From contig NZ_JAIOJZ010000022.1 of NCBI RefSeq assembly GCF_020404845.1, positions 62,001-126,000 of the forward strand: DNA of 64,000 bases, given 5' to 3'. Under the pieces are notes generated by a model that saw only the letters and a program-made list of their open reading frames with translations, had not been told where the DNA came from and ran no database searches. Positions 28,584-36,840 of the stretch are shown here, piece by piece. Position 1 is the stretch's first letter, and each line of letters begins with the position of its first letter. The DNA comes from Streptomyces hyderabadensis. GTDB lineage: Bacteria > Actinomycetota > Actinomycetes > Streptomycetales > Streptomycetaceae. The translations under genes and the position numbers were made by a program.

Positions 28584-28597
28584 TGTGACAGATCACA
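28584..28597. promoter_or_regulatory. Crp-like palindrome between nth and crp
   Basis: TGTGACAGATCACA: the half-sites TGTGA and TCACA are perfect but are separated by 4 bases rather than the 6 usual for CRP. It is 92 bp before the crp start and about 150 bp before nth, so autoregulation is possible. Confidence 0.45.
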
Positions 28598-28688
28598 CTG
28601 TTTGGACTGTCCGGCAAAATGGGCACCACGGACCCCTGGTACACCGGGGGAACAAGATCCTCTGAGCCGGTCGACAAGGAGAGAACTC

Positions 28689-29363
28689 GTGGACGACGTT
28701 CTGCGGCGCAACCCGCTCTTCGCGGCGCTCGACGACGAGCAATCCGCGGAGCTCCGCGCCTCCATGAGTGAGGTGACCCTCGCCCGCGGCGACACCCTGT
28801 TCCACGAGGGGGACCCCGGAGACCGCCTCTACGTGGTCACGGAAGGCAAGGTCAAGCTCCACCGCACGTCCCCCGACGGGCGCGAGAACATGCTGGCCGT
28901 GGTCGGTCCCAGCGAGCTGATCGGCGAGCTGTCGCTCTTCGACCCGGGCCCGCGCACGGCGACCGGGACCGCTCTGACCGAGGTCAAGCTGCTCGCCCTC
29001 GGCCACGGCGACCTCCAGCCCTGGCTGAACGTCCGCCCGGAGGTGGCCACCGCGCTGCTGCGCGCCGTCGCGCGCCGGCTGCGCAAGACCAACGACGCCA
29101 TGTCCGACCTGGTCTTCTCGGACGTCCCCGGCCGCGTCGCCCGCGCCCTGCTGGACCTCTCCCGCCGCTTCGGCGTGCAGTCCGAGGAGGGCATCCACGT
29201 GGTGCACGACCTGACGCAGGAGGAGCTGGCCCAGCTGGTCGGCGCGTCCCGCGAGACGGTCAACAAGGCGCTCGCGGACTTCGCCCAGCGCGGCTGGCTC
29301 CGCCTGGAGGCCCGCGCGGTGATCCTGCTGGACGTGGAGCGGCTGGCCAAGCGCTCCCGCTGA
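28689..29363 (+). CDS. crp: Crp/Fnr-family transcriptional regulator Crp
   Basis: 224 residues from GTG 28689 with AAGGAGA upstream, the same length as S. coelicolor Crp, a regulator of germination and antibiotic production. N-terminal cyclic-nucleotide-binding fold: HEGDPGDRLYVVTEGKVKL and GELSLFDPGPRTATGTAL, which includes the phosphate-binding loop. C-terminal winged helix: DLTQEELAQLVGASRETVNKAL. Divergent from nth across a 252-bp promoter region. Confidence 0.95.
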   Translation: MDDVLRRNPLFAALDDEQSAELRASMSEVTLARGDTLFHEGDPGDRLYVVTEGKVKLHRTSPDGRENMLAVVGPSELIGELSLFDPGPRTATGTALTEVKLLALGHGDLQPWLNVRPEVATALLRAVARRLRKTNDAMSDLVFSDVPGRVARALLDLSRRFGVQSEEGIHVVHDLTQEELAQLVGASRETVNKALADFAQRGWLRLEARAVILLDVERLAKRSR

Positions 29364-29442
29364 CCCACCGCCCAGCGCCCCGCTGATCCACCCACCACCG
29401 CCCCGCTGACCCACCGACCCCTGGGAGTCTTCCCCGGGGCCC

Positions 29443-30285
29443 CTACTCGGGCAGCTGGATGAGCCCGTGCTCGCCCAGGTACTCCAGCTGCGCCCGCACC
29501 GACAGCTCCGCCGCCGGCCACAGGGAGCGGTCGACGTCCGCGTACACGTGGGCGACGACCTCGCCCGGCGTGCGGTGGCCGTCCTCCACCGCCGTCTCGA
29601 CCTGGGCGAGGCGGTGTGCGCGATGGGCGAGGTAGTACTCCACGGCACCCTGGGCGTCCTCCAGGACGGGCCCGTGGCCCGGGAGCACCGTGTGCACCCC
29701 GTCGTCGGCCGTGAGCGACCTGAGCCTGCGCAGGGAGTCCAGGTAGTCGCCGAGACGGCCGTCGGGATGGGCCACCACCGTCGTGCCGCGCCCCAGGATC
29801 GTGTCGCCCGTCAGGACCGCCCGGTCGGCCGGGAGGTGGAAGCACAGGGAGTCCGCCGTGTGCCCCGGGGTCGCCACGACCCTCAGCTCCAGCCCGCCGA
29901 CCCCGATCACGTCACCCGCGGCCAGCCCCTCGTCGCCCAGCCGCAGCGCCGGGTCCAGGGCCCGTACGTTCGTGCGGGTCAGCTCGGCGAAGCGCGCGGC
30001 GCCCTCCGCGTGGTCCGGGTGACCGTGCGTCAGGAGCGTCAGCGCGACCCGTTTGCCGGCCCGCTCGGCCGTGTCGACGACGTGTCGCAGGTGGGTGTCG
30101 TCCAGCGGACCCGGGTCGACGACGACGGCCAGGTCGGAGTCGGGCTCGGCGAGGATCCAGGTGTTGGTGCCGTCCAGGGTCATCGCCGAGGCGTTGGGCG
30201 CGAGGACGTTCACCGCGCGCGCGGTGGCCGGTCCCGACAGGACGCCGCCGCGCGGCTGTCCGGGCAGTGCTGCTGCGTCCGTCAT
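29443..30285 (-). CDS. Metallo-beta-lactamase-fold hydrolase (Rv3677c type)
   Basis: 280 residues from ATG 30285, which overlaps the stop of the upstream Nudix gene (ATGA). The metal motif is LLTHGHPDHAEGA, with later His/Asp ligands in VVATPGHTADS and LTGDTILG. The C-terminal winged-helix-like region (SVRAQLEYLGEHGLIQL) is as in LACTB2-type hydrolases, some of which cleave RNA. Substrate unknown. Divergent gene order relative to crp matches the mycobacterial locus. Confidence 0.88.
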   Translation of the reverse strand: MTDAAALPGQPRGGVLSGPATARAVNVLAPNASAMTLDGTNTWILAEPDSDLAVVVDPGPLDDTHLRHVVDTAERAGKRVALTLLTHGHPDHAEGAARFAELTRTNVRALDPALRLGDEGLAAGDVIGVGGLELRVVATPGHTADSLCFHLPADRAVLTGDTILGRGTTVVAHPDGRLGDYLDSLRRLRSLTADDGVHTVLPGHGPVLEDAQGAVEYYLAHRAHRLAQVETAVEDGHRTPGEVVAHVYADVDRSLWPAAELSVRAQLEYLGEHGLIQLPE

Positions 30286-31262
30286 GCGAGGGCTCCCCCG
30301 GTCGGGTCGGAAGGCGTCGCCGGTGCCGCGCTCGCGACGCGCTTGGTGAACTCGTCGTGCCCCGGCCAGGAGAGGACGACCTCGTCGCCGGACAGCCGCG
30401 CGCGGGCCAGTACCGGGGTCATGTCGCGGCCGGGCGCCGACGCCAGCGCCTCGGCCACCGTGCCGCACTCCGCCAGCCCGCGCAGGGTCGCGACGGTCGG
30501 CGGCATCATCAGCAGCTCGCCCTTGTCGTACCCGGCGGTCGCCTCCGCCGGCGTGATCCACACCGTGCGGTCGGCCTCCGTGGAGGCGTTGCGGGTGCGC
30601 TGTCCCTCGGGGAGCGCGGCCACGAAGAACCACGTGTCGTAGCGCCGGGCCTCGAACTCCGGGGTGATCCAGCGCGCCCAGGCGCCCAGCAGGTCGGAGC
30701 GCAGGACGAGACCCCGGCGGTCCAGGAACTCCGCGAAGGACAGCTCGCGGTCGACCAGGGCGGCCCGGTCGGCCTCCCAGTCGTCGCCCGTGGTGTCGCC
30801 GACGACCGAGTCGCCGGTCGGCCCGGCGAGCAGCACGCCGGCCTCCTCGTACGTCTCCCGCACGGCCGCGCAGACGATCGCCTGGGCGCCCGCCTCGTCG
30901 ACGCCGAGCCGGTCCGCCCACCACGCGCGCGTGGGGCCTGCCCAGCCGATCGCGCGGTCGTCGTCGCGCGGGTCGACCCCGCCGCCCGGGTAGGCGTAGG
31001 CGCCCCCGGCGAACGCCATGGAGGTGCGGCGGCGCAGCATGTGGACGGCCGGCCCGGACCCCACGGCGCCGGTGCCGGTGCCGGTGCCGGTGTCGGTGTC
31101 CTTGAGGAGCATGACGGTGGCCGCGCGCTTCGGGGTGACCGGGGTGAGGGTGCCGGCCGCGAGCGCGCGGATGCGGTCCGGCCACTCCGGCGGGTACCAC
31201 TGACCGTTCGCCCGACCACTCGCCCGACCACTCGTCCGACCACTCGCCTGACCACTCGCCAT
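30282..31262 (-). CDS. Nudix hydrolase
   Basis: 326 residues from ATG 31262. The Nudix box is split: GGAYAYPGGGVDPRDDD, then after an insert the helix AAVRETYEEAGVLLAG. This arrangement occurs in a large actinobacterial Nudix family of unknown substrate, similar to human NUDT19. The N-terminus is a run of SGRxSGR repeats from a 12-bp DNA repeat, and a TGTGTGTG stretch near residue 60 comes from CCGGTG hexamers; both sit outside the fold. Coupled to the downstream MBL gene. Confidence 0.85.
   Translation of the reverse strand: MASGQASGRTSGRASGRANGQWYPPEWPDRIRALAAGTLTPVTPKRAATVMLLKDTDTGTGTGTGAVGSGPAVHMLRRRTSMAFAGGAYAYPGGGVDPRDDDRAIGWAGPTRAWWADRLGVDEAGAQAIVCAAVRETYEEAGVLLAGPTGDSVVGDTTGDDWEADRAALVDRELSFAEFLDRRGLVLRSDLLGAWARWITPEFEARRYDTWFFVAALPEGQRTRNASTEADRTVWITPAEATAGYDKGELLMMPPTVATLRGLAECGTVAEALASAPGRDMTPVLARARLSGDEVVLSWPGHDEFTKRVASAAPATPSDPTGGALA
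31209..31260. repeat. 12-bp tandem repeat at the 5' end of the Nudix gene
   Basis: Four or so copies of CGCCCGACCACT with single substitutions, encoding Ser-Gly-Arg-Ala/Thr. Period 12 keeps the frame. Confidence 0.8.
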
Positions 31263-31321
31263 GGCCGGAGGCTATCCGGTGACGGGCGGATGTTCGAGTG
31301 GCCCCCGGGGCCCGGTGGATG

Positions 31322-32341
31322 TCAGGAGGGCAGGCCGGTCAGCCACTCGGTGAGCAGCCGGTTGGTCTCCTCGGGGCGTTCCTGCTGGAGCCAGTGGCCG
31401 CAGCCGTCGAGGACGTGCGAGGCCCGCAGGCCGGGCAGGGTGACCGGGTAGGCCTCGATCGCGTCGGACAGCCAGGTGGTGGACGCATCCAGGCCGCCGC
31501 CGAGGAACAGGGACGGCTGGGTGATCGGGGCGCCCTCGTGGGCGGCCAGGTCGGCCCAGTCGCGGTCCATGTTGCGGTAGCGGTTGAGGGCGCCGGTCAG
31601 ACCGGTCCGCTCGAACTCCCCGGCGTAGACGTCCAGGTCCTCCTCGGTCAGCCAGGAGGGCAGCCGCCCGGCGGCCGGGAACCGGTCGCGCATCCGGCCG
31701 CCGGGGGCGACGAAGTGCGGGTCGGGTTCCTCCGGCGCGGGCATGGTCTCGGCGGACAGGGCGGCGTAGAGGCCGGCGAGCCAGCCGCGTACGTCGGGCT
31801 CGATCTCCGCCTCGGCGCGGCCCGGCTCCTGGAAGTAGGAGACGTAGAACTCCTGACCGGCGAAGGGCCCGGCCGGGTCGCTCATGCCGGCGAAGACCTC
31901 GCTGGGCTTCGGGCCGCCCGGCGGGGTGTACGGCACGCTCAGCAGGCCCACCGCGCGGAACACGTCCGGCCGCAGCAGCGCGGAGTGGGCGGCGATGTTC
32001 GCGCCCCAGTCGTGGCCGACGACCACGGCGGAGCTCTCCCCGAGCGCCTCCACCACGGCGACGGCGTCCGCCACCAGGTCGAGCATCCGGTACGCCGCCA
32101 CGTCGTCCGGCCGCGAGGAGCGCCCGTAGCCGCGTACGTCGACGGCGGCGGCGCGGAATCCGGCGGCGGCCAGCGCGGGCAGCTGGTGGCGCCAGGAGTA
32201 CCAGGACTCGGGGAAGCCGTGCACGAGCAGGACCAGCGGCCCGCTGCCCTGCTCGACCAGGTGGATCCGGCCGGCGGGGGAGGGCACCAGACGGTGGACG
32301 GGCTGGTCGGCCTGCTGGTCGGTCACGGGCGGCTGCGGCAT
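31322..32341 (-). CDS. Epoxide hydrolase-like alpha/beta hydrolase
   Basis: 339 residues from ATG 32341 with CCAGGAGGAG upstream. HGFPESWYSWRHQLP (HGxP), GHDWGANIAAHSA (Asp nucleophile) and a C-terminal DGCGHWLQQERPEE His give the epoxide hydrolase triad. It resembles soluble plant-type epoxide hydrolases in length. A substrate cannot be given. Its 5' flank to 32560 is a 220-bp gap with no gene. Confidence 0.88.
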   Translation of the reverse strand: MPQPPVTDQQADQPVHRLVPSPAGRIHLVEQGSGPLVLLVHGFPESWYSWRHQLPALAAAGFRAAAVDVRGYGRSSRPDDVAAYRMLDLVADAVAVVEALGESSAVVVGHDWGANIAAHSALLRPDVFRAVGLLSVPYTPPGGPKPSEVFAGMSDPAGPFAGQEFYVSYFQEPGRAEAEIEPDVRGWLAGLYAALSAETMPAPEEPDPHFVAPGGRMRDRFPAAGRLPSWLTEEDLDVYAGEFERTGLTGALNRYRNMDRDWADLAAHEGAPITQPSLFLGGGLDASTTWLSDAIEAYPVTLPGLRASHVLDGCGHWLQQERPEETNRLLTEWLTGLPS

Positions 32342-32564
32342 GGCTCCTCCTGGCGCATACGTTCGGTACGGCCCCGTACGGGCCGGGACCGCCGACTGGG
32401 GCCGGCTCCCGCCCCGTAGGGGGTGTGGAACCGATCCTGCGAGGTCGGAGCGGCCGGTGCGAGGTTTGTTGCCGGGCTGGCAACGCGCGCCGCACCCGGC
32501 GTCCGGCCCCGCTCCGCCGCCCTGCGTCGGGGCCCCTCCCCGTCGGCCACGGGAGGCCCGGCCG

Positions 32565-33032
32565 CTACGGCTGGACCAGCTCCACCTGGATCTCGACCTC
32601 CACCGGCGCGTCCAGCGGGAGGACCGCCACGCCGACCGCGCTGCGGGCGTGCACGCCCTTGTCGCCCAGGACCGCGCCGAGGAGTTCGCTGGCGCCGTTG
32701 ACCACGCCGGGCTGGCCGGTGAAGTCGGTCGCGGAGGCGACGAAGCCGACGACCTTGACGACCCGCGCGACGCGGTCGAGGTCACCGGCGACGGACTTCA
32801 CGGCGGCCAGGGCGTTCAGCGCGCAGGTGCGGGCCAGCTCCTTGGCCTCGTCCGGGGTGACCTCGGCGCCGACCTTGCCGGTCACCGGCAGCTTGCCGTC
32901 CAGCATCGGCAGCTGGCCGGAGGTGTAGACGTACGGGCCGGACTGCACGGCCGGCTGGTAGGCGGCCAGCGGCGGGACGACCTCGGGCAGCGTCAGACCC
33001 AGCTCGGCGAGCTTCGCCTCGACGGCGCTCAT
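32565..33032 (-). CDS. RidA-family protein
   Basis: 155 residues from ATG 33032. RidA proteins hydrolyse reactive enamine/imine intermediates of amino-acid metabolism. YVYTSGQLPMLDGKL and CALNALAAVKSVAGDLDRVARVVKVVGFVAS fit the family. The active-site Arg region is changed to GVAVLPLDAPVEVEIQVELV, so it lies outside the archetypal RidA subgroup. Overlaps the upstream DUF4177 gene by ATGA. Matches Rv3678c in the conserved cluster. Confidence 0.85.
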   Translation of the reverse strand: MSAVEAKLAELGLTLPEVVPPLAAYQPAVQSGPYVYTSGQLPMLDGKLPVTGKVGAEVTPDEAKELARTCALNALAAVKSVAGDLDRVARVVKVVGFVASATDFTGQPGVVNGASELLGAVLGDKGVHARSAVGVAVLPLDAPVEVEIQVELVQP

Positions 33033-33190
33033 GCCTGCTTCTCCCGCTTCAGGTAGGCGACGAGCTGCTCGGGGTTGTTGGGCCCGGGGACGACCTGGAC
33101 GAGCTCCCAGCCGTCCTCGCCCCAGGTGTCCAGAATCTGCTTCGTGGCATGGACGAGCAGCGGCACGGTTGCGTATTCCCACTTGGTCAT
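33029..33190 (-). CDS. DUF4177 small protein
   Basis: 53 residues: begins MTKWEYATVPLLVHATKQIL and ends in KREKQA, with the family's DxWGEDGWELVQVVPG core. Stop overlaps the RidA ATG. Function unknown; its coupling to RidA is widespread in actinobacteria. Confidence 0.85.
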   Translation of the reverse strand: MTKWEYATVPLLVHATKQILDTWGEDGWELVQVVPGPNNPEQLVAYLKREKQA

Positions 33191-33319
33191 GCGGCCGACT
33201 CTAGCCGCTGGCCGGGGCACCTCCGCAGCCGCTGTCCGGGCCCCTCCGCGTGCCGGTCGCGGCGATGTTGTCCACAGCCTCCGGCGTACTCGGCGCACGG
33301 ACTGGTTACGCTCGAAGAC

Positions 33320-34297
33320 GTGAGCAGGCTCCAGGTCGTCAGCGGCAAGGGCGGTACCGGCAAGACCACGGTGGCCGCGGCCCTCGCGCTGGCCCTGGCC
33401 ACCGAGGGGAAGCGCGCGCTTCTCGTCGAGGTCGAGGGCCGCCAGGGCATCGCGCAGCTCTTCGAAACGGAGGCGCTGCCTTATGAGGAGCGGAAGATCG
33501 CCGTCGCTCCCGGGGGCGGGGAGGTGTACGCCCTCGCCATCGACGCCGAACTGGCCCTTCTGGACTACCTCCAGATGTTCTACAAGCTGGGCAGCGCCGG
33601 ACGGGCCCTGAAGAAGCTCGGCGCGATCGACTTCGCGACCACCATCGCGCCGGGGGTCAGGGACGTCCTGCTGACCGGCAAGGCGTGCGAGGCGGTCCGG
33701 CGCAAGGACAAGCGGGGGCGGTTCGTGTACGACTACGTCGTCATGGACGCCCCGCCCACCGGCCGCATCACGCGCTTCCTCAACGTCAACGACGAGGTGG
33801 CCGGGCTCGCGAAGGTCGGGCCCATACACAATCAGGCGCAGGCCGTGATGCGGGTGCTGAAGTCGCGGGAGACCGCGGTGCACCTGGTGACGCTGCTGGA
33901 GGAGATGCCGGTCCAGGAGACCGTGGACGGCATCGCCGAGCTGCGCACCGCGCACCTCCCGGTGGGCCGGGTCGTCGTCAACATGGTCCGTCCGCAGGTC
34001 CTGGACGCCACCGACCTGGAGCTGGTCCGGGAGACACCGCGTGCGGAGCTGGCCCGGTCGCTGTCCGGGGCGGGGCTCGGCGGGGCCCGGCGGGGCGGAC
34101 ACGCCGAGCGGCTGGTGGACCCGCTCCTCGCCCAGGCCGGGGAGTACGCCGAGCGGTACACGCTGGAGCAGGAGCAGCGGGCGGCCCTCGGCGAGCTGGG
34201 CCTGCCGACGCACGAACTGCCGCTGCTCGCGGAGGGCATGGACCTGGCGGGCCTGTACGAACTGGCCACCGAGCTGCGGAAGCAGGGGATCGCATGA
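33320..34297 (+). CDS. ArsA/Get3-like ATPase, first of a pair
   Basis: 325 residues from GTG 33320. Walker A SGKGGTGKTTVAAALAL and DAPPTGRITRFLNV (switch region). It is the Rv3679 equivalent; the mycobacterial pair (BagA/BagB) forms a Get3-like heteromer. There is no arsenic gene nearby, so an arsenite-pump role is unlikely. Stop overlaps the start of the second ATPase (ATGA). Confidence 0.87.
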   Translation: MSRLQVVSGKGGTGKTTVAAALALALATEGKRALLVEVEGRQGIAQLFETEALPYEERKIAVAPGGGEVYALAIDAELALLDYLQMFYKLGSAGRALKKLGAIDFATTIAPGVRDVLLTGKACEAVRRKDKRGRFVYDYVVMDAPPTGRITRFLNVNDEVAGLAKVGPIHNQAQAVMRVLKSRETAVHLVTLLEEMPVQETVDGIAELRTAHLPVGRVVVNMVRPQVLDATDLELVRETPRAELARSLSGAGLGGARRGGHAERLVDPLLAQAGEYAERYTLEQEQRAALGELGLPTHELPLLAEGMDLAGLYELATELRKQGIA

Positions 34298-35769
34298 GTC
34301 CGGACGACCCGGCCCGCCACCAGAAGGGCAGCCCGGCCCGCCGCCAGGAGGGCAGCCCGGCCCGGCAGCAGGAGAGCGCGCGCCGGCTGGCCCCCGCGCG
34401 CGTGCTCGACGTCGACGCCCTGCTGGAGGACCCGCGCAACCGCATCGTGGTGTGCTGCGGTTCGGGCGGGGTCGGCAAGACGACCACGGCGGCGGCACTG
34501 GGCCTGCGCGCGGCCGAGCGCGGCCGCAAGGTGGTCGTCCTCACCATCGACCCGGCCCGGCGGCTCGCGCAGTCCATGGGCATCGACTCGCTGGACAACA
34601 CCCCGCGCCGGGTGAAGGGCGTCGACGACGCGGCGGGCGGTGAGCTGCACGCCATGATGCTCGACATGAAGCGGACCTTCGACGAGATCGTCGAGTCCCA
34701 CGCGGATCCCGAACGGGCCGCGGCGATCCTGGGCAACCCCTTCTACCAGTCCCTGTCGGCCGGCTTCGCGGGCACGCAGGAGTACATGGCGATGGAGAAG
34801 CTGGGGCAGCTGCGGGCGAAGGACGAGTGGGACCTCATCGTCGTCGACACGCCGCCGTCCCGCTCGGCGCTGGACTTCCTGGACGCGCCCAAGCGCCTCG
34901 GTTCCTTCCTCGACGGCAAGCTGATCCGCGTCCTGCTGGCTCCGGCGAAGGTCGGCGGCCGGGCGGGCATGAAGTTCCTGAACGTCGGCATGTCGATGAT
35001 GACCGGCGTCCTGGGGAAGGTGCTGGGCGGACAGTTCCTCAAGGACGTGCAGACCTTCGTGGCCGCGATGGACTCGATGTTCGGCGGGTTCCGTACGCGC
35101 GCGGACGCCACGTACAAGCTGCTCCAGGCGTCCGGGACGGCGTTCCTGGTGGTCGCGGCCCCGGAGCGGGACGCGCTGCGCGAGGCCGCGTACTTCGTGG
35201 AGCGGCTGGCCGCCGAGGACATGCCACTGGCCGGTCTGGTGCTCAACCGGGTCCACGGCAGCGGCGCCGACCGGTTGTCGGCCGAGCGGGCACTCGCCGC
35301 CGCGGAAAATCTTGAGGATCCCCGCATTGTGGATCAGGACGGCGGGAAAGCTGGAATTCGTACCGCTCCCGGCAACTCTCCCGACCCGCACGGCAGTTCA
35401 GGACCGGCCGACTCCGTACCCGACGATTCGGCCACCGACATCTCTCCGGAGGCTCTCGACACGTCTGCGGAGACTTCTTCGGACGTCACCGGCGCCTCGG
35501 ACGGGGCTCCCGACTCCGCCGGGGCTCCCGACGCGCCGGAGCGGTCCGTCGACGCCCTCACCGCAGGCCTGCTGCGTCTGCACGCCGAGCGCATGCACCT
35601 GCTCGCCCGCGAGCAGCGCACACGTGACCGCTTCACCGCGCGTCATCCCGAGGTGGCGGTCACCGAGGTGGCCGCGCTCCCCGGCGACGTGCACGACCTC
35701 GCGGGGCTGCGGGACATCGGGGCACGCCTGGCGACCGGCCGACCCGAGCTGCCCGGGCCGGACGCCTGA
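34294..35769 (+). CDS. ArsA/Get3-like ATPase, second of a pair
   Basis: 491 residues. An N-terminal repeat GSPARRQEGSPARQQES precedes CCGSGGVGKTTTAAALGLRA (Walker A) and VVDTPPSRSALDFLDAPKRL (switch). A Ser/Asp/Ala-rich insert without structure occupies about residues 350-420, after which the fold resumes with LTAGLLRLHAERMHLLAREQ. Rv3680 equivalent. The insert makes it longer than the mycobacterial protein. Ends at the 35783-35813 hairpin shared with wblA. Confidence 0.87.
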   Translation: MSPDDPARHQKGSPARRQEGSPARQQESARRLAPARVLDVDALLEDPRNRIVVCCGSGGVGKTTTAAALGLRAAERGRKVVVLTIDPARRLAQSMGIDSLDNTPRRVKGVDDAAGGELHAMMLDMKRTFDEIVESHADPERAAAILGNPFYQSLSAGFAGTQEYMAMEKLGQLRAKDEWDLIVVDTPPSRSALDFLDAPKRLGSFLDGKLIRVLLAPAKVGGRAGMKFLNVGMSMMTGVLGKVLGGQFLKDVQTFVAAMDSMFGGFRTRADATYKLLQASGTAFLVVAAPERDALREAAYFVERLAAEDMPLAGLVLNRVHGSGADRLSAERALAAAENLEDPRIVDQDGGKAGIRTAPGNSPDPHGSSGPADSVPDDSATDISPEALDTSAETSSDVTGASDGAPDSAGAPDAPERSVDALTAGLLRLHAERMHLLAREQRTRDRFTARHPEVAVTEVAALPGDVHDLAGLRDIGARLATGRPELPGPDA

Positions 35770-35782
35770 TCCAGCCCTCGGG

Positions 35783-35813
35783 CGTCTGGTTCCGCCCGCG
35801 GAACCAGGGGACG
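35783..35813. terminator. Bidirectional terminator between the ATPase pair and wblA
   Basis: CTGGTTCCG / CGGAACCAG, a 9-bp stem with a 4-nt loop, extended outward by GCGTC / GGACGC. Sits between two convergent genes. Confidence 0.8.
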
Positions 35814-35823
35814 CCGGCGGGGC

Positions 35824-36162
35824 TCAGCCGACGGCCGCGTAGTTCTCGTACACCTCGTCGTCCTCGAGGGGCACGATGCCGACCCCTCGTTCGTACTCCG
35901 TCCGCGCCGTCTCGAGGAGCCGGCGCCAGGAGGTCACGGTGGGCCGCCTGCGCAGCAGTGCGCGGCGTTCCCGCTCCGTCATGCCTCCCCACACGCCGAA
36001 CTCGACGCGGTTGTCGAGCGCGTCGGCCAGGCACTCGGTCCGCACCGGACACCCGGTGCACACCGCCTTGGCCCTGTTCTGCGCTGCTCCCTGAACGAAC
36101 AGTTCGTCCGGATCGGTAGTGCGGCAGGCGGCCTGCGCACTCCAGTCGGTTACCCAGCCCAT
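35824..36162 (-). CDS. wblA: WhiB-like developmental regulator WblA
   Basis: 112 residues from ATG 36162 (MGWVTDWSAQAACR), equal to S. coelicolor WblA; a GTG 19 codons upstream also fits the frame. Four Cys (13, 35, 38 and 44, as C-x21-CxxC-x5-C) bind a 4Fe-4S cluster, and EFGVWGGMTERERRAL is the WhiB turn and basic helix. WblA promotes aerial development and represses antibiotic production in streptomycetes. It equals WhiB4 (Rv3681c) by position. A 678-bp upstream region separates it from the PBP gene. Confidence 0.95.
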   Translation of the reverse strand: MGWVTDWSAQAACRTTDPDELFVQGAAQNRAKAVCTGCPVRTECLADALDNRVEFGVWGGMTERERRALLRRRPTVTSWRRLLETARTEYERGVGIVPLEDDEVYENYAAVG

Positions 36163-36840
36163 ACCGGCGCCGTCCTCTCCCGAATCGAGGCTCCCCCACG
36201 GCGGCAGCGGCATATTCACCGCCGCCAGTTGAGGACGTTACGGAAGGTGGGCACAGCGCAACACCCCCTTCGGGCCCAATCTTGAATGGCCCGAACGGAC
36301 TATGGGTAAGCGGCAGATCACCCGGGGGAGTGAGCTGGCGACATGCGCGACGATCCCGACATTCAGGTCATCTCTGTTGCGCCACAACGGACACCGATTG
36401 ACACACGAGGCGGATTCGGACACGCACCCCACACGCCGTGGCACGCGCCGGTACACACCAACGCGCCCCCAGCGGGGCCCCTCGGAAAAAACTCGAGCGG
36501 ATCCGGAACGATTCGGGGTCGCCGGACGTATTGATACGTGGCCGCACTGCTGTGACAGTTGAGTGCAGCTTAGGCCAAGGCATATACGCGTGTCCGGCGA
36601 ATGAGAACGTAGCCGCCCCCCTTTGCCGCGCCGTCAAGCCCGCGCCGGCCCGGCGCTCGACGGCTGAGCTGGCAGAAGGCGTCTTCCAGGGCTTGTCCCG
36701 TGCCCAAAAGATCACACGGCGGGGGCACGGAAGGCGTCGCCACGGCCTGGCGGCACCCGGATGTCACGGTCTGGTACTCGAACGCTCCGAAAAGCCCCTG
36801 CGTCTGCGGATCGCTCATACCTACGGATTAGGCTGCCTCC
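36163..36840. promoter_or_regulatory. Long divergent wblA-PBP regulatory region
   Basis: 678 bp without a convincing gene. Parts (36290-36600) are lower in G+C than the surroundings. wblA in S. coelicolor is developmentally controlled and has an extended upstream region, so this stretch probably holds a long leader and several regulator sites. I see no long inverted repeat in it. Confidence 0.55.

Noticed and set aside
33320..35769. Arsenite efflux ATPases
   Set aside because: No arsB, arsR or arsD nearby; the order matches the Rv3679-Rv3680 Get3-like pair.
36302..36562. Short open frames in the wblA-PBP gap
   Set aside because: Codon usage unlike Streptomyces genes and no ribosome sites; the region is better seen as regulatory.
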